DNA of 64,000 nt from Desulfosarcina ovata subsp. ovata (lineage in GTDB: Bacteria; Desulfobacterota; Desulfobacteria; Desulfobacterales; Desulfosarcinaceae): NCBI RefSeq assembly GCF_009689005.1, contig NZ_AP021879.1, positions 2,542,001 through 2,606,000 on the forward strand, given 5' to 3'. Below, one piece after another: positions 40,803-50,300 of this stretch. The position numbers and the translations under genes were made by a program. Numbering within the stretch: the stretch's first letter is position 1; the number at the start of each line of letters is the position of its first letter. The notes beneath the pieces were generated by a model. It did no database searches and was not told where the DNA came from. It worked only from the letters and a program-made list of their open reading frames with translations.

Positions 40803-42023
40803 CTATTTCTCTATTTCAACGCCCAGCGCCCGGGCCCGGGCCACCCATCGCTTGCGCGCCAGGGCGCGCATATCTTCTACCGTATCCCGCTCGTCAACAA
40901 TTTCCATGCCCATCAGGGTCTCAACCAGATCTTCAAGGGTCACGATCCCTTCGGTGCCGCCGTATTCGTCTACAACGAGGGCGATATGCTGCCGGTCCTT
41001 GAGAAACGTCTCCAGCAGAATGGACGGCCGCAAGGTTTCCGGAACGGCCAGAATGTCGCGTCTCGCCGACAACAGTGGTTCCTCGCCGCGTCCTTTGGCA
41101 CTGAGCACCAGGACATCGTCCTTAAGCACAAAGCCGCTAACATCATCGATGTCCTTGCGGTAAATCGGAAATCTGGAAAACGGTGATTTTGCCATCCGAT
41201 CGGTGGCCACAGCCATGGCCATGGTGTCGGGAAATGCGGAAATAACGGTACGCGGGGTCATGATATCGGCGATGTTAAGGGAGTCGAAGCGAAACAGATT
41301 GCGGATGATCCGGGACTCCTTGTTTTGCAGCTGGCCGGTTTGTTCACCGACCCGAACCATGGCGAGGAACTCCTCACGGCTGAACACATGAACCGGATTG
41401 TCTCCCGCCACCAGTCGTGTCAGCCGCTCCGATATCCACACTATTGGATAAAGCAAAACAATCATGCCACGCACGAAAAGGGCGACCATCCCGGCCAGTT
41501 TCGTCCAGTACACGGCACCGATGGTTTTGGGAATGATCTCGGAGAGAAAAAGAATCATGAGGGTCATCACGGCAGAGAACAGTCCGAACCAAGCGCTGCC
41601 GAAAACGGTGGTTGCCTTGGCACCGGCCCCGATGGCCCCGACCGTATGAGCGATGGTGTTGAGGGTCAAAATGGCAGCCAGGGACTGATCCACGTTGTCC
41701 TGTTTCAACCGCTTCAAAAGGGTGGCCCGGTCAGGACGCCTGAGTTTCAAACTCTCGATATAGGCCGGTGTAACACTGAGCAGGACCGCTTCGGCCACAG
41801 AGCAGAGAAACGATACCCCCAGCGCCAGTGAAACATAGGCGATCAAAAGCAGCGTATCAGCGTTGGTTGGCGGGGCGACCGTCCCATCCGATCCCACAGG
41901 TACGGCCATAGCGGGCGACACCAACAGGATCACCGGCACAATGGCACATACGGCCCACATCAGGCTTCCTGCCAGTATGGCCATCCGTCCACCACCGGTG
42001 CGGGACTGTGGATCATCGCTCAT
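40803..42023 (-). CDS. CNNM/CBS-domain protein (HlyC/CorC family)
   Basis: 406 residues. An N-terminal hydrophobic segment is followed by the CNNM (DUF21) transmembrane domain (FLCSVAEAVLLSVTPAYIESL, IGAGAKATT, FLSEIIPKTIGAVYW) and two CBS domains (IMTPRTVISAFPDT; HIALVVDEYGGTEGIVTLEDLVETL). The usual C-terminal CorC/HlyC domain is missing: the protein stops about 30 residues after the second CBS domain. Relatives are linked to Mg2+ or Co2+ efflux. Stands alone on the minus strand; base composition is GC-rich like the core genome, unlike the corrinoid operon next to it. Confidence 0.87.
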   Translation of the reverse strand: MSDDPQSRTGGGRMAILAGSLMWAVCAIVPVILLVSPAMAVPVGSDGTVAPPTNADTLLLIAYVSLALGVSFLCSVAEAVLLSVTPAYIESLKLRRPDRATLLKRLKQDNVDQSLAAILTLNTIAHTVGAIGAGAKATTVFGSAWFGLFSAVMTLMILFLSEIIPKTIGAVYWTKLAGMVALFVRGMIVLLYPIVWISERLTRLVAGDNPVHVFSREEFLAMVRVGEQTGQLQNKESRIIRNLFRFDSLNIADIMTPRTVISAFPDTMAMAVATDRMAKSPFSRFPIYRKDIDDVSGFVLKDDVLVLSAKGRGEEPLLSARRDILAVPETLRPSILLETFLKDRQHIALVVDEYGGTEGIVTLEDLVETLMGMEIVDERDTVEDMRALARKRWVARARALGVEIEK

Positions 42024-42047
42024 TTCAGCTCCATTTCCGAAAATGCG

Positions 42048-42257
42048 TCAGTAGCCCAGATCCGCCTTTCTGAATTCGCGGTTGGACGATTCGCCCGGTA
42101 CTCGTTTCAGGATGTCACCCCCCGTCACCGGATCATCGGTTTTCAAGATAAATTCAAAAAGATCGTTCGTTTTTTCCTCAAAGAATCTTTCAGCAGCTGT
42201 GGTCCCATCCCGTCTCCTGATATAATAGTTGTGTATGACTGTAAATGCTTTTAATTG
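42048..42257 (-). pseudogene. C-terminal remnant of an IS transposase
   Basis: The minus-strand frame reads LKAFTVIHNYYIRRRDGTTA, then AERFFEEKTNDLFEFIL and on to a stop at 42048. The DGTTAAERFF block and the preceding HNY(F/Y)IRR pattern are typical of the C-terminal end of a group of bacterial transposases. An in-frame stop directly upstream (42258-42260) leaves no start, so it is a fossil. I cannot place it in an IS family with certainty. Confidence 0.6.
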
Positions 42258-42390
42258 TCATATTAACCTGGGCAACCCAGCACCTCAGGCTTGATCGGGG
42301 AACATGGTTGTTTTTTGCAAAATACTGATTGAACCGGAACCATTGATGGGAAAGGATGTTAGGGACATCTGACGCCAATGGACAAAAAAC

Positions 42391-42452
42391 AAGGGCCATG
42401 AAAGGTTCCCGTTTTTAGTAAATGCGGATGTAGGGAACCGCCATGGCCCTTT
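42391..42452 (-). terminator. Terminator of the TonB-receptor transcript
   Basis: AAGGGCCATG (42391-42400) pairs with CATGGCCCTT (42442-42451), and inside GGTTCCC (42404-42410) pairs with GGGAACC (42433-42439). On the minus strand it is followed by TTGTTTTTTG. It lies 11 bases after the receptor stop. A degenerate copy follows the receptor remnant at 30046-30186. Confidence 0.85.
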
Positions 42453-42462
42453 TCGCGCGTGG

Positions 42463-44499
42463 TTAGAAGGTATATTTAAACGACACGCCAATCAAATAAT
42501 TGAATTCAGGAAGGTAATCGTCGATATCCGTTGTAGAACGGTCGTTGAAAATATTGAAAAACTCCCCTTTAACCTCGATCATTTTATTGAACAGAAAGGC
42601 GATGGATGCCGTATGATACCAGTAATCGCCCACTTCCTCGGTTACGGTTGTCCGCCCCCAACTGCTGCTGGTCCACGATCCGCGATAGCGGGCCGCATAG
42701 GAACCGTAAGTTCGACAACAGTCGGCAACCGGCAGGTTGAAGCGCAGGCCGATGGCAGCACTGTTGCGGGGATACCCGTCTAAGATCGCATTCGTGTTGT
42801 TGTCCCGGGTTTCGTTGTAGTTGTAATTGATAAATGGGGTCAGTCCGCTCGAGATGTCGTAGGAGAGTTCGACGTCCACCCCCTTGATCTCCACCTCATC
42901 CACATTTTCCGGTTGCATGATCTGGCCGCCATCGTTGAGCGGATCATCATAACGCACGCTGGTGATAAAATCGTCGGCCTTGGAAAAATAGGGCGTCACC
43001 CGGACAAAGAAGGCGTCATCAAACAGGCGTTGTTCGACCGATGCCTGGTAGGCCCACACGGTTTCAGCATCAAGATCCGGGTTTCCCTGGTACACGATAA
43101 ACGAAGAGATTGACCACGGCACGGAATAGAGCTGGCTCAGGGAGGGAGCTTTGAAGCCCTTTCCGGCGGAAAGCTTGATATTACCGCCGGGGATATAGTT
43201 CCAGCGGATGGCGGCCTTGGGTGAAAATTCGTTTCCATAGGAATCGTAATCGTCAAATCGCCCGCCGAGAACCAGTTCCAGGGTATCGAAAAAAGTACCG
43301 TCCCACTGGGCGTAAAACGAATACTGAGTCTCATCCTCGTCCGTCACATCTCCTTCCCTGCCCTGAACATCGAGTATCGCTCCCGTGTCCGCATCCACTA
43401 TTTTCTTTTCTACGGAGAAATAGGAGATCTCGGCCCCCAGGGTCAGAATCTGCTGGTCGGCAAAGGTCCAGCTGGTATTGAGATCGCCATGGTAGCGGTC
43501 CGCCACGGTGTCGTTCAAGGATTCCTTGTACACAAAGTTGGGAATGGTGGCGTATCCCGTGTTGATCCAGTTGATCGTTTCCAGGGTTTCGCCGGAATAG
43601 TTGTGCTCGGACCGCAGCCAGTCCGCCTGGGCCTTGAGGATCCACCGATCCGACAGGAAGCTTTCCAGTTGCGCGTTCACGTACGGGTGCTTGATATCCT
43701 GATGGCAATAGACACCCAGATTGTCGCCCACGCCGTATTGGGTCTCGCCATCCACGGTACCACCGGAAATCGCGATGTTGGTCTTGTCACCAAGGGTACC
43801 GGTGAGCTTGGCGTGAAAACGGTCGTGATCATAATCCCGGTTTTCCGTATCGACGCCTTTATCTTCGTAAAGCATGTAGTTGTCCACTTCCTTATGATCG
43901 TAAAAAATTCCCAATGAAAAATTTCCGAAATTCAGGCCGGCGTCCAGCCCATAATCGTAGCGATCAAAGTTGCCCGCATCACCCCAGGGTTGAATGTAGT
44001 TTTGACCGCCACCGTCCTTGGTGATGATGTTGATGATGCCGCCCCCTGCCGAGGAGCCGTAAAGCGCCGAATAGGGACCCCGAAGCACCTCGATCCGATC
44101 CACGGCCCGCACCGGCAGGGTAGTCAAATAGGCGTAATCGGTAAAGGGCGTGTTGACCTTCTGGCCATCCATGAGGACCAGGGTGTGCCCTGCCGATCCC
44201 AGTCCGCTGATGGTCATGGATTGGGGCGTCACCAGTCCGACCCCCTGCGGTTCGTTGACATAGACGCCGGGAAGGTTGGCGAGAAGGTCGCCGACGGTCC
44301 GGGCCGGGGTCTGCTGAATCTCCTCCTGGCTGATAACCGTGACCACGGCCGGTACCTTTTCTAGGTCTTTTTCGGTTTTGGTGGCGGTCACGATCACGGG
44401 CTCCAATTTGGTCGGCTCGCTGGTGGCATGGACGCGCGGCGCCCCGAAACAAGACAGCGACAACACGAAGACCGGTACAAAAATCCATTTCTGCTTCAT
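42463..44499 (-). CDS. TonB-dependent outer-membrane receptor (BtuB-like)
   Basis: 678 residues. A signal peptide (MKQKWIFVPVFVLSLSCFGAPRVHA) is followed by a TonB box-like start of the mature protein (LEPVIVTATKTE), a plug domain (about residues 45-160, with VDRIEVLRGPYSALYGSSAGGGIINIITK) and a 22-strand barrel ending in FKYTF. The C-terminal aromatic residue is typical of outer-membrane proteins. It should import a cobalamin-, haem- or metal-chelate-sized ligand with TonB energy. It is the last gene of the minus-strand arm of the chelatase locus and ends at a strong terminator. AAAGGGGATTGAAG precedes the start. Confidence 0.9.
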   Translation of the reverse strand: MKQKWIFVPVFVLSLSCFGAPRVHATSEPTKLEPVIVTATKTEKDLEKVPAVVTVISQEEIQQTPARTVGDLLANLPGVYVNEPQGVGLVTPQSMTISGLGSAGHTLVLMDGQKVNTPFTDYAYLTTLPVRAVDRIEVLRGPYSALYGSSAGGGIINIITKDGGGQNYIQPWGDAGNFDRYDYGLDAGLNFGNFSLGIFYDHKEVDNYMLYEDKGVDTENRDYDHDRFHAKLTGTLGDKTNIAISGGTVDGETQYGVGDNLGVYCHQDIKHPYVNAQLESFLSDRWILKAQADWLRSEHNYSGETLETINWINTGYATIPNFVYKESLNDTVADRYHGDLNTSWTFADQQILTLGAEISYFSVEKKIVDADTGAILDVQGREGDVTDEDETQYSFYAQWDGTFFDTLELVLGGRFDDYDSYGNEFSPKAAIRWNYIPGGNIKLSAGKGFKAPSLSQLYSVPWSISSFIVYQGNPDLDAETVWAYQASVEQRLFDDAFFVRVTPYFSKADDFITSVRYDDPLNDGGQIMQPENVDEVEIKGVDVELSYDISSGLTPFINYNYNETRDNNTNAILDGYPRNSAAIGLRFNLPVADCCRTYGSYAARYRGSWTSSSWGRTTVTEEVGDYWYHTASIAFLFNKMIEVKGEFFNIFNDRSTTDIDDYLPEFNYLIGVSFKYTF

Positions 44500-44611
44500 C
44501 TTCAATCCCCTTTTCTGGTTGGTCATGGGCCGTTTTTCATCCGATGGCCTTCGCTGCCGACGTGGCCCGGTCCTTTCGATAAGTTTGTTTTCCTTTTTCT
44601 AAAATGGCGCT

Positions 44612-45973
44612 TCATGCGCCTTTTGTCTGCATCTGCAACCTCACCCGCCGGTGGGCCAGGGCGTCTGCCACGCGCTGATCGTGGGTGGCGACCAGTGCCG
44701 CGCCACCGCCTTCGATGTGCCGGGAAAGTCTTGCCAGCACCAGCGCCAGGCTCCGATCGTCAAGGCCTACCGACGGTTCGTCAAGCAACATCAGTTTCGG
44801 CCGGCGGGCGCAGGCGGCAGCGATGGTAACGCGCCGCTTTTGTCCCATGGAGAGGGAGCGAGGGTGCCGGTCGGCCAAAGCCAACAGGTCCAGGTCGCGC
44901 ATTTCACGATCGGCCGCCGCCCATCCGTTTGACTGGGCAGCCACCTCATCCGTCACGGTGGTCAGGTAAAGCTGATGGTCAGGCTGCTGGAAAATATAGG
45001 CCGCCTGTTCGGCGATCCGGGCGGGGGGCTCTTTGGAAGGGTCCAGCGCACAGGTCCGAACGGTGCCTTGCGAGGGTTTCAGCAGTCCCATGGCCAGGCG
45101 GAAGAGGGTCGTCTTCCCGCATCCGTTGTTTCCCAATAGCGCCACACTCTCGCCGGCACGCACCGCAAAGGATAGGCCGGTGAACAGTTGCCGCGAATCC
45201 CCCGGCCAGGCAAAAGCGACATCGTCAAAGGCCAGCAGGGTTTCGCCGGCCGATCCTTCCGGCATGACCGCAAAGCGCGAAACCGATTCCGGTGCGTCGT
45301 CCCAGCGGCCACCGGTCATGTACAATTCCGTCGAGGCCACGGAACGGAGCATGTCCCGGCGGTGCTCGAAGACCAGCACCGTACGGCCGGATTGGGCGAT
45401 TTCCGTCAGAATCGCAAGCAGCCGTCGTTGGGCCTGCCGGTCGAGAAAAGCCAATGGTTCGTCCAGGACCAGTACGCGCTGATCCAGGGCCAGAAGGGCG
45501 GCCATCAGCACCCGTTGGCGTTCACCGGACGAAAGCGTCACGATTTTTCGATGCCGCAAATGGGCCGCCTCGACACGATCCAGCGCCCCTTGAATCAGGG
45601 CGTCCATGCGGTCCGGCTCGACGGCGAAGTTTTCCAGACCAAAGGCGATCTCGTCATCGACCTTTTCCGTGAAGGTCATGAACTCGACGTTCTGGAGGAG
45701 AAGCCCCAGATCCCGGGCCGTCTCCCGGACCGCCCGCCGGTCCGGACGCTGGCCGCAAACGTTCAAATCCCCATCCAGCGAACCGGCAATCAAATGAGGA
45801 ATGGCGCCGCACAAGGCCATCCCCAGTGTCGATTTGCCGCATCCCGTGGGCCCCGATATGAGAGCGATCTCACCGGGCCCCACATCCAGATCCAGGCCGG
45901 CCAAGGCATCTTCGCCGCGGCCCGGGTATCGGAACCGCATGCGCGAAGCCCGGATCAAGGCCGCCCTCCCCAT
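44612..45973 (-). CDS. ECF transporter, fused double ATPase (A component)
   Basis: 453 residues with two ABC domains in one chain: the first has Walker A GPTGCGKST, signature LSSGERQRV and Walker B VLVLDEPLAFLD; the second has GNNGCGKTT, LSMGQKRRV and LMLLDEPSVGLDD. ECF A1 and A2 are usually separate; the fused form resembles YkoD-like proteins. It energises the T and S components encoded just upstream. Its start overlaps the stop of the T-component gene by 19 bases. Confidence 0.88.
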   Translation of the reverse strand: MGRAALIRASRMRFRYPGRGEDALAGLDLDVGPGEIALISGPTGCGKSTLGMALCGAIPHLIAGSLDGDLNVCGQRPDRRAVRETARDLGLLLQNVEFMTFTEKVDDEIAFGLENFAVEPDRMDALIQGALDRVEAAHLRHRKIVTLSSGERQRVLMAALLALDQRVLVLDEPLAFLDRQAQRRLLAILTEIAQSGRTVLVFEHRRDMLRSVASTELYMTGGRWDDAPESVSRFAVMPEGSAGETLLAFDDVAFAWPGDSRQLFTGLSFAVRAGESVALLGNNGCGKTTLFRLAMGLLKPSQGTVRTCALDPSKEPPARIAEQAAYIFQQPDHQLYLTTVTDEVAAQSNGWAAADREMRDLDLLALADRHPRSLSMGQKRRVTIAAACARRPKLMLLDEPSVGLDDRSLALVLARLSRHIEGGGAALVATHDQRVADALAHRRVRLQMQTKGA

Positions 45974-46662
45974 TGAATGCCCGCCGCCAGCAGGCAGACG
46001 ACGGCCGCAAGGGCCAAATAGACGGCGTCACCGCGCTTAAACCGGGGCAGCGCATAGCAGGAGCGCCTGGCACCGGGATTAAACCCACGGATTTCAAGGG
46101 CCAAAGCGATCTTGTCACTGTACTCAACCACGGCAAAGGCAAGGGGAACCATCGATCCGCGGTAAAAACGCATCCAGACGCCACCCATGCGCCTGCCCCG
46201 AAGAAGCGCCGCCTGCCGCATCTCCCTGACCTCGGCGGCCATGACCGGAAAAAACCGCCAGACCAGGAGCAGGGAAACAATCAGTCCCGGGGGCAAATGA
46301 ACCCGGGTCAGGGCACGGACCATCTCCTGGGGCGCGGTGGTTGCCGCCATGACCGGAACCGCAGCCATGAAAACCGCAAGGCGCAGGCAATAGGCCAAGG
46401 CATGGGCATGATCATCGCTGGCCGAGAAATTCAAGGCGGCAAAAATGGTAAAAAAGATCAGCAGGCCCAGCCATCGACGAGCGGAAATGCGCACGCCGGC
46501 CATACCGGCAACGCAAAGGAGAAACGCCAGGAGGATAAACAGCGCCACCGGGTCCACCAGGATAAGCGCATACACGGTCACGCCCATCCCCACCGCCATC
46601 TTGGAAAACGGATGCAGGCGATGGACGGCGGTCTCTCGGGCCGATGGGAATGCGCCGATCAC
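45955..46662 (-). CDS. ECF transporter T component (CbiQ/EcfT family)
   Basis: 235 residues with about five or six membrane helices and the paired coupling motifs typical of EcfT (ALLRGRRMGG and ALEIRGFNPG), which bind the two ATPase domains. The N-terminus is short and the first helix begins near residue 20. It connects the substrate-binding S subunit (46666-47307) with the fused ATPase. It starts three bases after the S gene stops. Substrate specificity lies in the S subunit, so it is not defined here. Confidence 0.85.
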   Translation of the reverse strand: MIGAFPSARETAVHRLHPFSKMAVGMGVTVYALILVDPVALFILLAFLLCVAGMAGVRISARRWLGLLIFFTIFAALNFSASDDHAHALAYCLRLAVFMAAVPVMAATTAPQEMVRALTRVHLPPGLIVSLLLVWRFFPVMAAEVREMRQAALLRGRRMGGVWMRFYRGSMVPLAFAVVEYSDKIALALEIRGFNPGARRSCYALPRFKRGDAVYLALAAVVCLLAAGIQWGGRP

Positions 46663-46665
46663 CGG

Positions 46666-47307
46666 TCACTTTTCCAGGCGCAGCTTTCCCGCCATGGAAA
46701 GCTCTTTGGCCACCTTGAGACCGGCCATTGCTCCGGCAAGGCTGGTACAGAAAATTGCTGCCTCGGCGACGATAAAGACCCACCAGGCGATCCCGGAATA
46801 GCGGTCGGGCAAGAAGAAAAAGGAGAGGAGCATGGCGGCCGGAAACATCCCCATTTCGTACAGCACCGCACCGGCCACCGGGGCGATTTTTCCCCTGTAT
46901 CCGCGAAACAGCAGGCTGCAGACGACTTCCCCGAAAAGCCCGCCGCAAAGCACGAACCCGAAAATGATCGGCGATACCATCAGGCAGATCAGGGAGTAGA
47001 TGCCGGTAATCAGGATCAGCGATCCCGGCCGGCGCAGCCGCGCCAGCCCGATGACCACGAAAAAAGAGCCGAAAAGGCCGTTGACCGCATTGGCCAGCCC
47101 GGGAATGCGCAGGGGCAAGGTGAAGGGGATGACCACACTGGCCACCACCAGCAGTGCGGCGGCGATCATGGCGGCGAACACGTATTCGCGGGTCTCCCAA
47201 TAGGTCTTCCGGGACGTGGGTTTCACTGCCGATAGAGCGCCCGGCCCGGATGGCGCGGCTGCCGGCGGACTGCCGGCCGGCTCGGTCAAAGCGGTTGCAT
47301 CTCTCAC
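46666..47307 (-). CDS. ECF transporter S component
   Basis: 213 residues. After about 35 Pro/Ala-rich residues come five or six helices (YVFAAMIAAALLVVASVVIPF, LFGSFFVVIGLARL, GSLILITGIYSLICLMVSPI, VLYEMGMFPAAMLLSFFFL, GIAWWVFIVAEAAIFC). The GTG start overlaps the CobN stop as GTGA, so the two are coupled. The S subunit determines substrate. The family resembles the MptD-like or general ECF S group; context suggests a metal, tetrapyrrole precursor or vitamin. The long extension upstream of the GTG is the CobN gene in another frame. Confidence 0.82.
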   Translation of the reverse strand: MRDATALTEPAGSPPAAAPSGPGALSAVKPTSRKTYWETREYVFAAMIAAALLVVASVVIPFTLPLRIPGLANAVNGLFGSFFVVIGLARLRRPGSLILITGIYSLICLMVSPIIFGFVLCGGLFGEVVCSLLFRGYRGKIAPVAGAVLYEMGMFPAAMLLSFFFLPDRYSGIAWWVFIVAEAAIFCTSLAGAMAGLKVAKELSMAGKLRLEK

Positions 47308-50300
47308 GGCTCCATCCTTTCTTCGATCATGCCTTCGAGTTCCATGTAGCGATCCATGAGCAGTTGTTTTTCCGTTTCCGTGGGATTCCAATAGTCCCGC
47401 TTTTCCGCCTCCAGCAGGCGTTTGATCATCGACTCCACGGCAAACCGGTTGTTTGCACACATGCGGGCGAACATCTCAGAATCGGCGATGTAACGCTCGG
47501 TCACCTTGGACCAGATCCAGTTTTCCACGGCGTGGGTGGTGGCGGCGAAACCGATCAGGTATTCCACACGGTCGCTGATCTTCTGGGCACCGTGATAATC
47601 GTGGGCCAGCAGTCCGTCGATCCATCGGGGATTGAGCAGACGGGACCGGATCCCCCGGTTCAGGGACTCGCCCACGGTCTCGGTAAGCAGGATCTCCTTG
47701 GTGGTATCGGTGATCAGCATGGCAGGCGCCCGGCCTTTCACCGATTCAACGGTCCGGGAGAGGCCGCCGAAGAATTCGTAGTAGTGGTCCAGATCCATGA
47801 TCTCGTATTCGTGGGTATCCCGGACCTGGCTGACCAGATCCACGCTGGCGAGACGATGCCGGTAGGCATCCAGGCAGCGCTGGCCATGCAGGTTATCCGC
47901 ATAGAGATGACTCATCGTGGCCGTGAAAAGATCGCTGATCTCCGTTTCGCTGGTCCAGGCCCCGGTTTCGATCAGTCCGGTGGTCCGCGTGCCGTACTCT
48001 CCCGGCCTGGGCCCGAACACCCGGCCGCGGGCAATCCGGTCCAGCTGTTCCGGAGCGACCGAACCCTCCAGCCGCGCCTTCATGGCCCGGGTGTTTTTGC
48101 GGACGAAATTCTTGTCCTCGGACTCGTCCAGTTCCGCCACCAGGTCCACGGCGCGGTTGATCATGGACAGGACCGTGGGGAACATATCGCGAAAAAACCC
48201 GCAGATCTGCACCATGCAGTCCACCCGGGGACGCCCCAGTTCCTCGAGGGGCACCGCTTCGAGCTTTTTGTAGTAGGGGTTGGAATCGTGGCGTACTCGG
48301 ACCCCAAGATAGGCCAGAATCTGCCCTACGGTCTCTCCCCGGGTTTTGGTGGTTTCGAATCCCCAGAGGATCACCGCCGTACTGTCCGGGTAGGCACCGT
48401 TCAAGGCGTAATAATGGGCCAGGGTGTTGTCGGCGATTTCCCACCCCCGCCGGCAGGCCTCTTCCGAAGGCACCAGCCGGGGATCGAACTGGTACGAATT
48501 GCGACCGGTCGGAAGTACTTCCGGCGTGCGCAGGGGGTCGCCGCCCAGGCCGGGCGCGATATATTTTCCGGAAAGACCGGCCAGGAAATTCTCAATCTCC
48601 AAATCCCCGCCGAGGTTTTTGGCGGCGGTGATGGCCTGTAAAACGGCGCTGCGTTCGGGCTCTGTCCCGGGCAGGCAGTCGTCTTTGCATGCCGCTTCGA
48701 CGATGGTACGGACGTTGGCATCGATCTTCTCGAGGGCACGGGGATCGACGGCATTGCCGGCCTTTCCCGGGCGGAGCAGATCCTCATAGGAAAGGCCTTG
48801 TGCTTCGCAGAGCCGGCGGTGGAGGGAAGGCGTTCGGCCCCTGTCATAACGCAGAAAAAAGGTGGCGAAATCCAGCTGCCCGTTGGCATCGATTCCTTCG
48901 CCCAGGAGATGAAGCCCCTTGGGAATGATGGCGCGCTTCATCATCGAAATCTCTTCCTGAACCGACTCCACCGTTTCGCAGGCGAAGTTGAGTTGGGCCG
49001 CCTTCTGCATGACGCGTTCGGAGAGTCTTTCGGCGCGTGCCGGTTCCAGGGTGCGCGCCTCAATGGTTTCAGCGATGAGTTGGTCCAGGGACTCGTACTC
49101 GTCGTAAAGGCCGCCGGCCGTGAATGCCGGGGAGTTGTAATTGACCAGGACCCCCAGGCTGCGCCGTTTGGCAATGGTGGCCTCGGACGCATTGACCACA
49201 TGGTAGAAGTAAAGGTGCGGCACGTTCCCCAGAAGGGATGAGGGAAAGCAGCGGCCGCTCATGCCCGTCTCCTTGCCCTTGAGAAATTCAAGGGTGCCGT
49301 GGGTACCGACGTGGACGACGCAATCCGGCCGCCAGTGTTCTTCCAGCCAGCGGTAGAAAGCCACATACTGGTGGTGGGGCGGCAGGGTCTTGTCGTGACT
49401 GATCTTGTCCGGGTCGGCATGGTACCCGCGCGCCGGCTGCAGACCCACCAGCAGATTGCCGAATTCGACCGCCGGGATCAGCAAGCGGTCATCTTCGCAC
49501 ATGATTTCGCCGGGCGGCGGCCCCCATTGGGGGGCGATCTCGTCGCCGGCCGGCAGGGTTTCCAGCAGGCCTTGGTACTGGTTGACGCTCACCATCCGGC
49601 CGTGCTTGAACGACTCCCGCACGTCTCCCCAGCGGGCCAGATTGACCAGTTGGCGGGAAAGGAAATACTCGTGCAAGCCTTGCTTCTCCGGCACGCCCGA
49701 CACGCTATAGCCACGCTCGGCCATGATACCGAATAGCTTTTTCAAGCTGGCGAACGTGTCAATATAGGCGGCATTGCCCAGGTTGTCCTCACCCGGCGGA
49801 TTGTCGTAGACAATGAAAGCGACCCGCTTTTCGCTGTTGCGTTTGCGGGAAAGGGCCGTCCATTTCCCGATCCGGCCGGCCATGTGGGCGATGCGGCCCT
49901 GAATGGGAACCACCTTTTTCACCGCCCCCTCAATTTCCGGATGAGATTGTTCCACGAGGCCGCAGGAGGGCAGCGGTTCGATCATTCCGTCGGTTTCGGG
50001 CAGGATCACCGTCGTCAACACCTCGATGGGCGACAGGCCCTGAACGGATTCGCGCCAGGCATCGATTTCCCGGCCAAACATGGGGACCCCGGAAAACACG
50101 GGCACACCCAGTTCTTTCAGGAGCGCCACGGCTTGATCCGGGGCGGCGTCGGTAAATGTGTTCAGGGAAAACCACTGCAAGTAGACCACGGCATCCACAA
50201 AAGGGGTCTGGTGATCGAAAAAATACTTTCGTATGGCCTGCATGTTGTCGGTAGCGGTGGAGAACACCGGCACGATGTTGGCCATCTGGTGCGATCTCAA

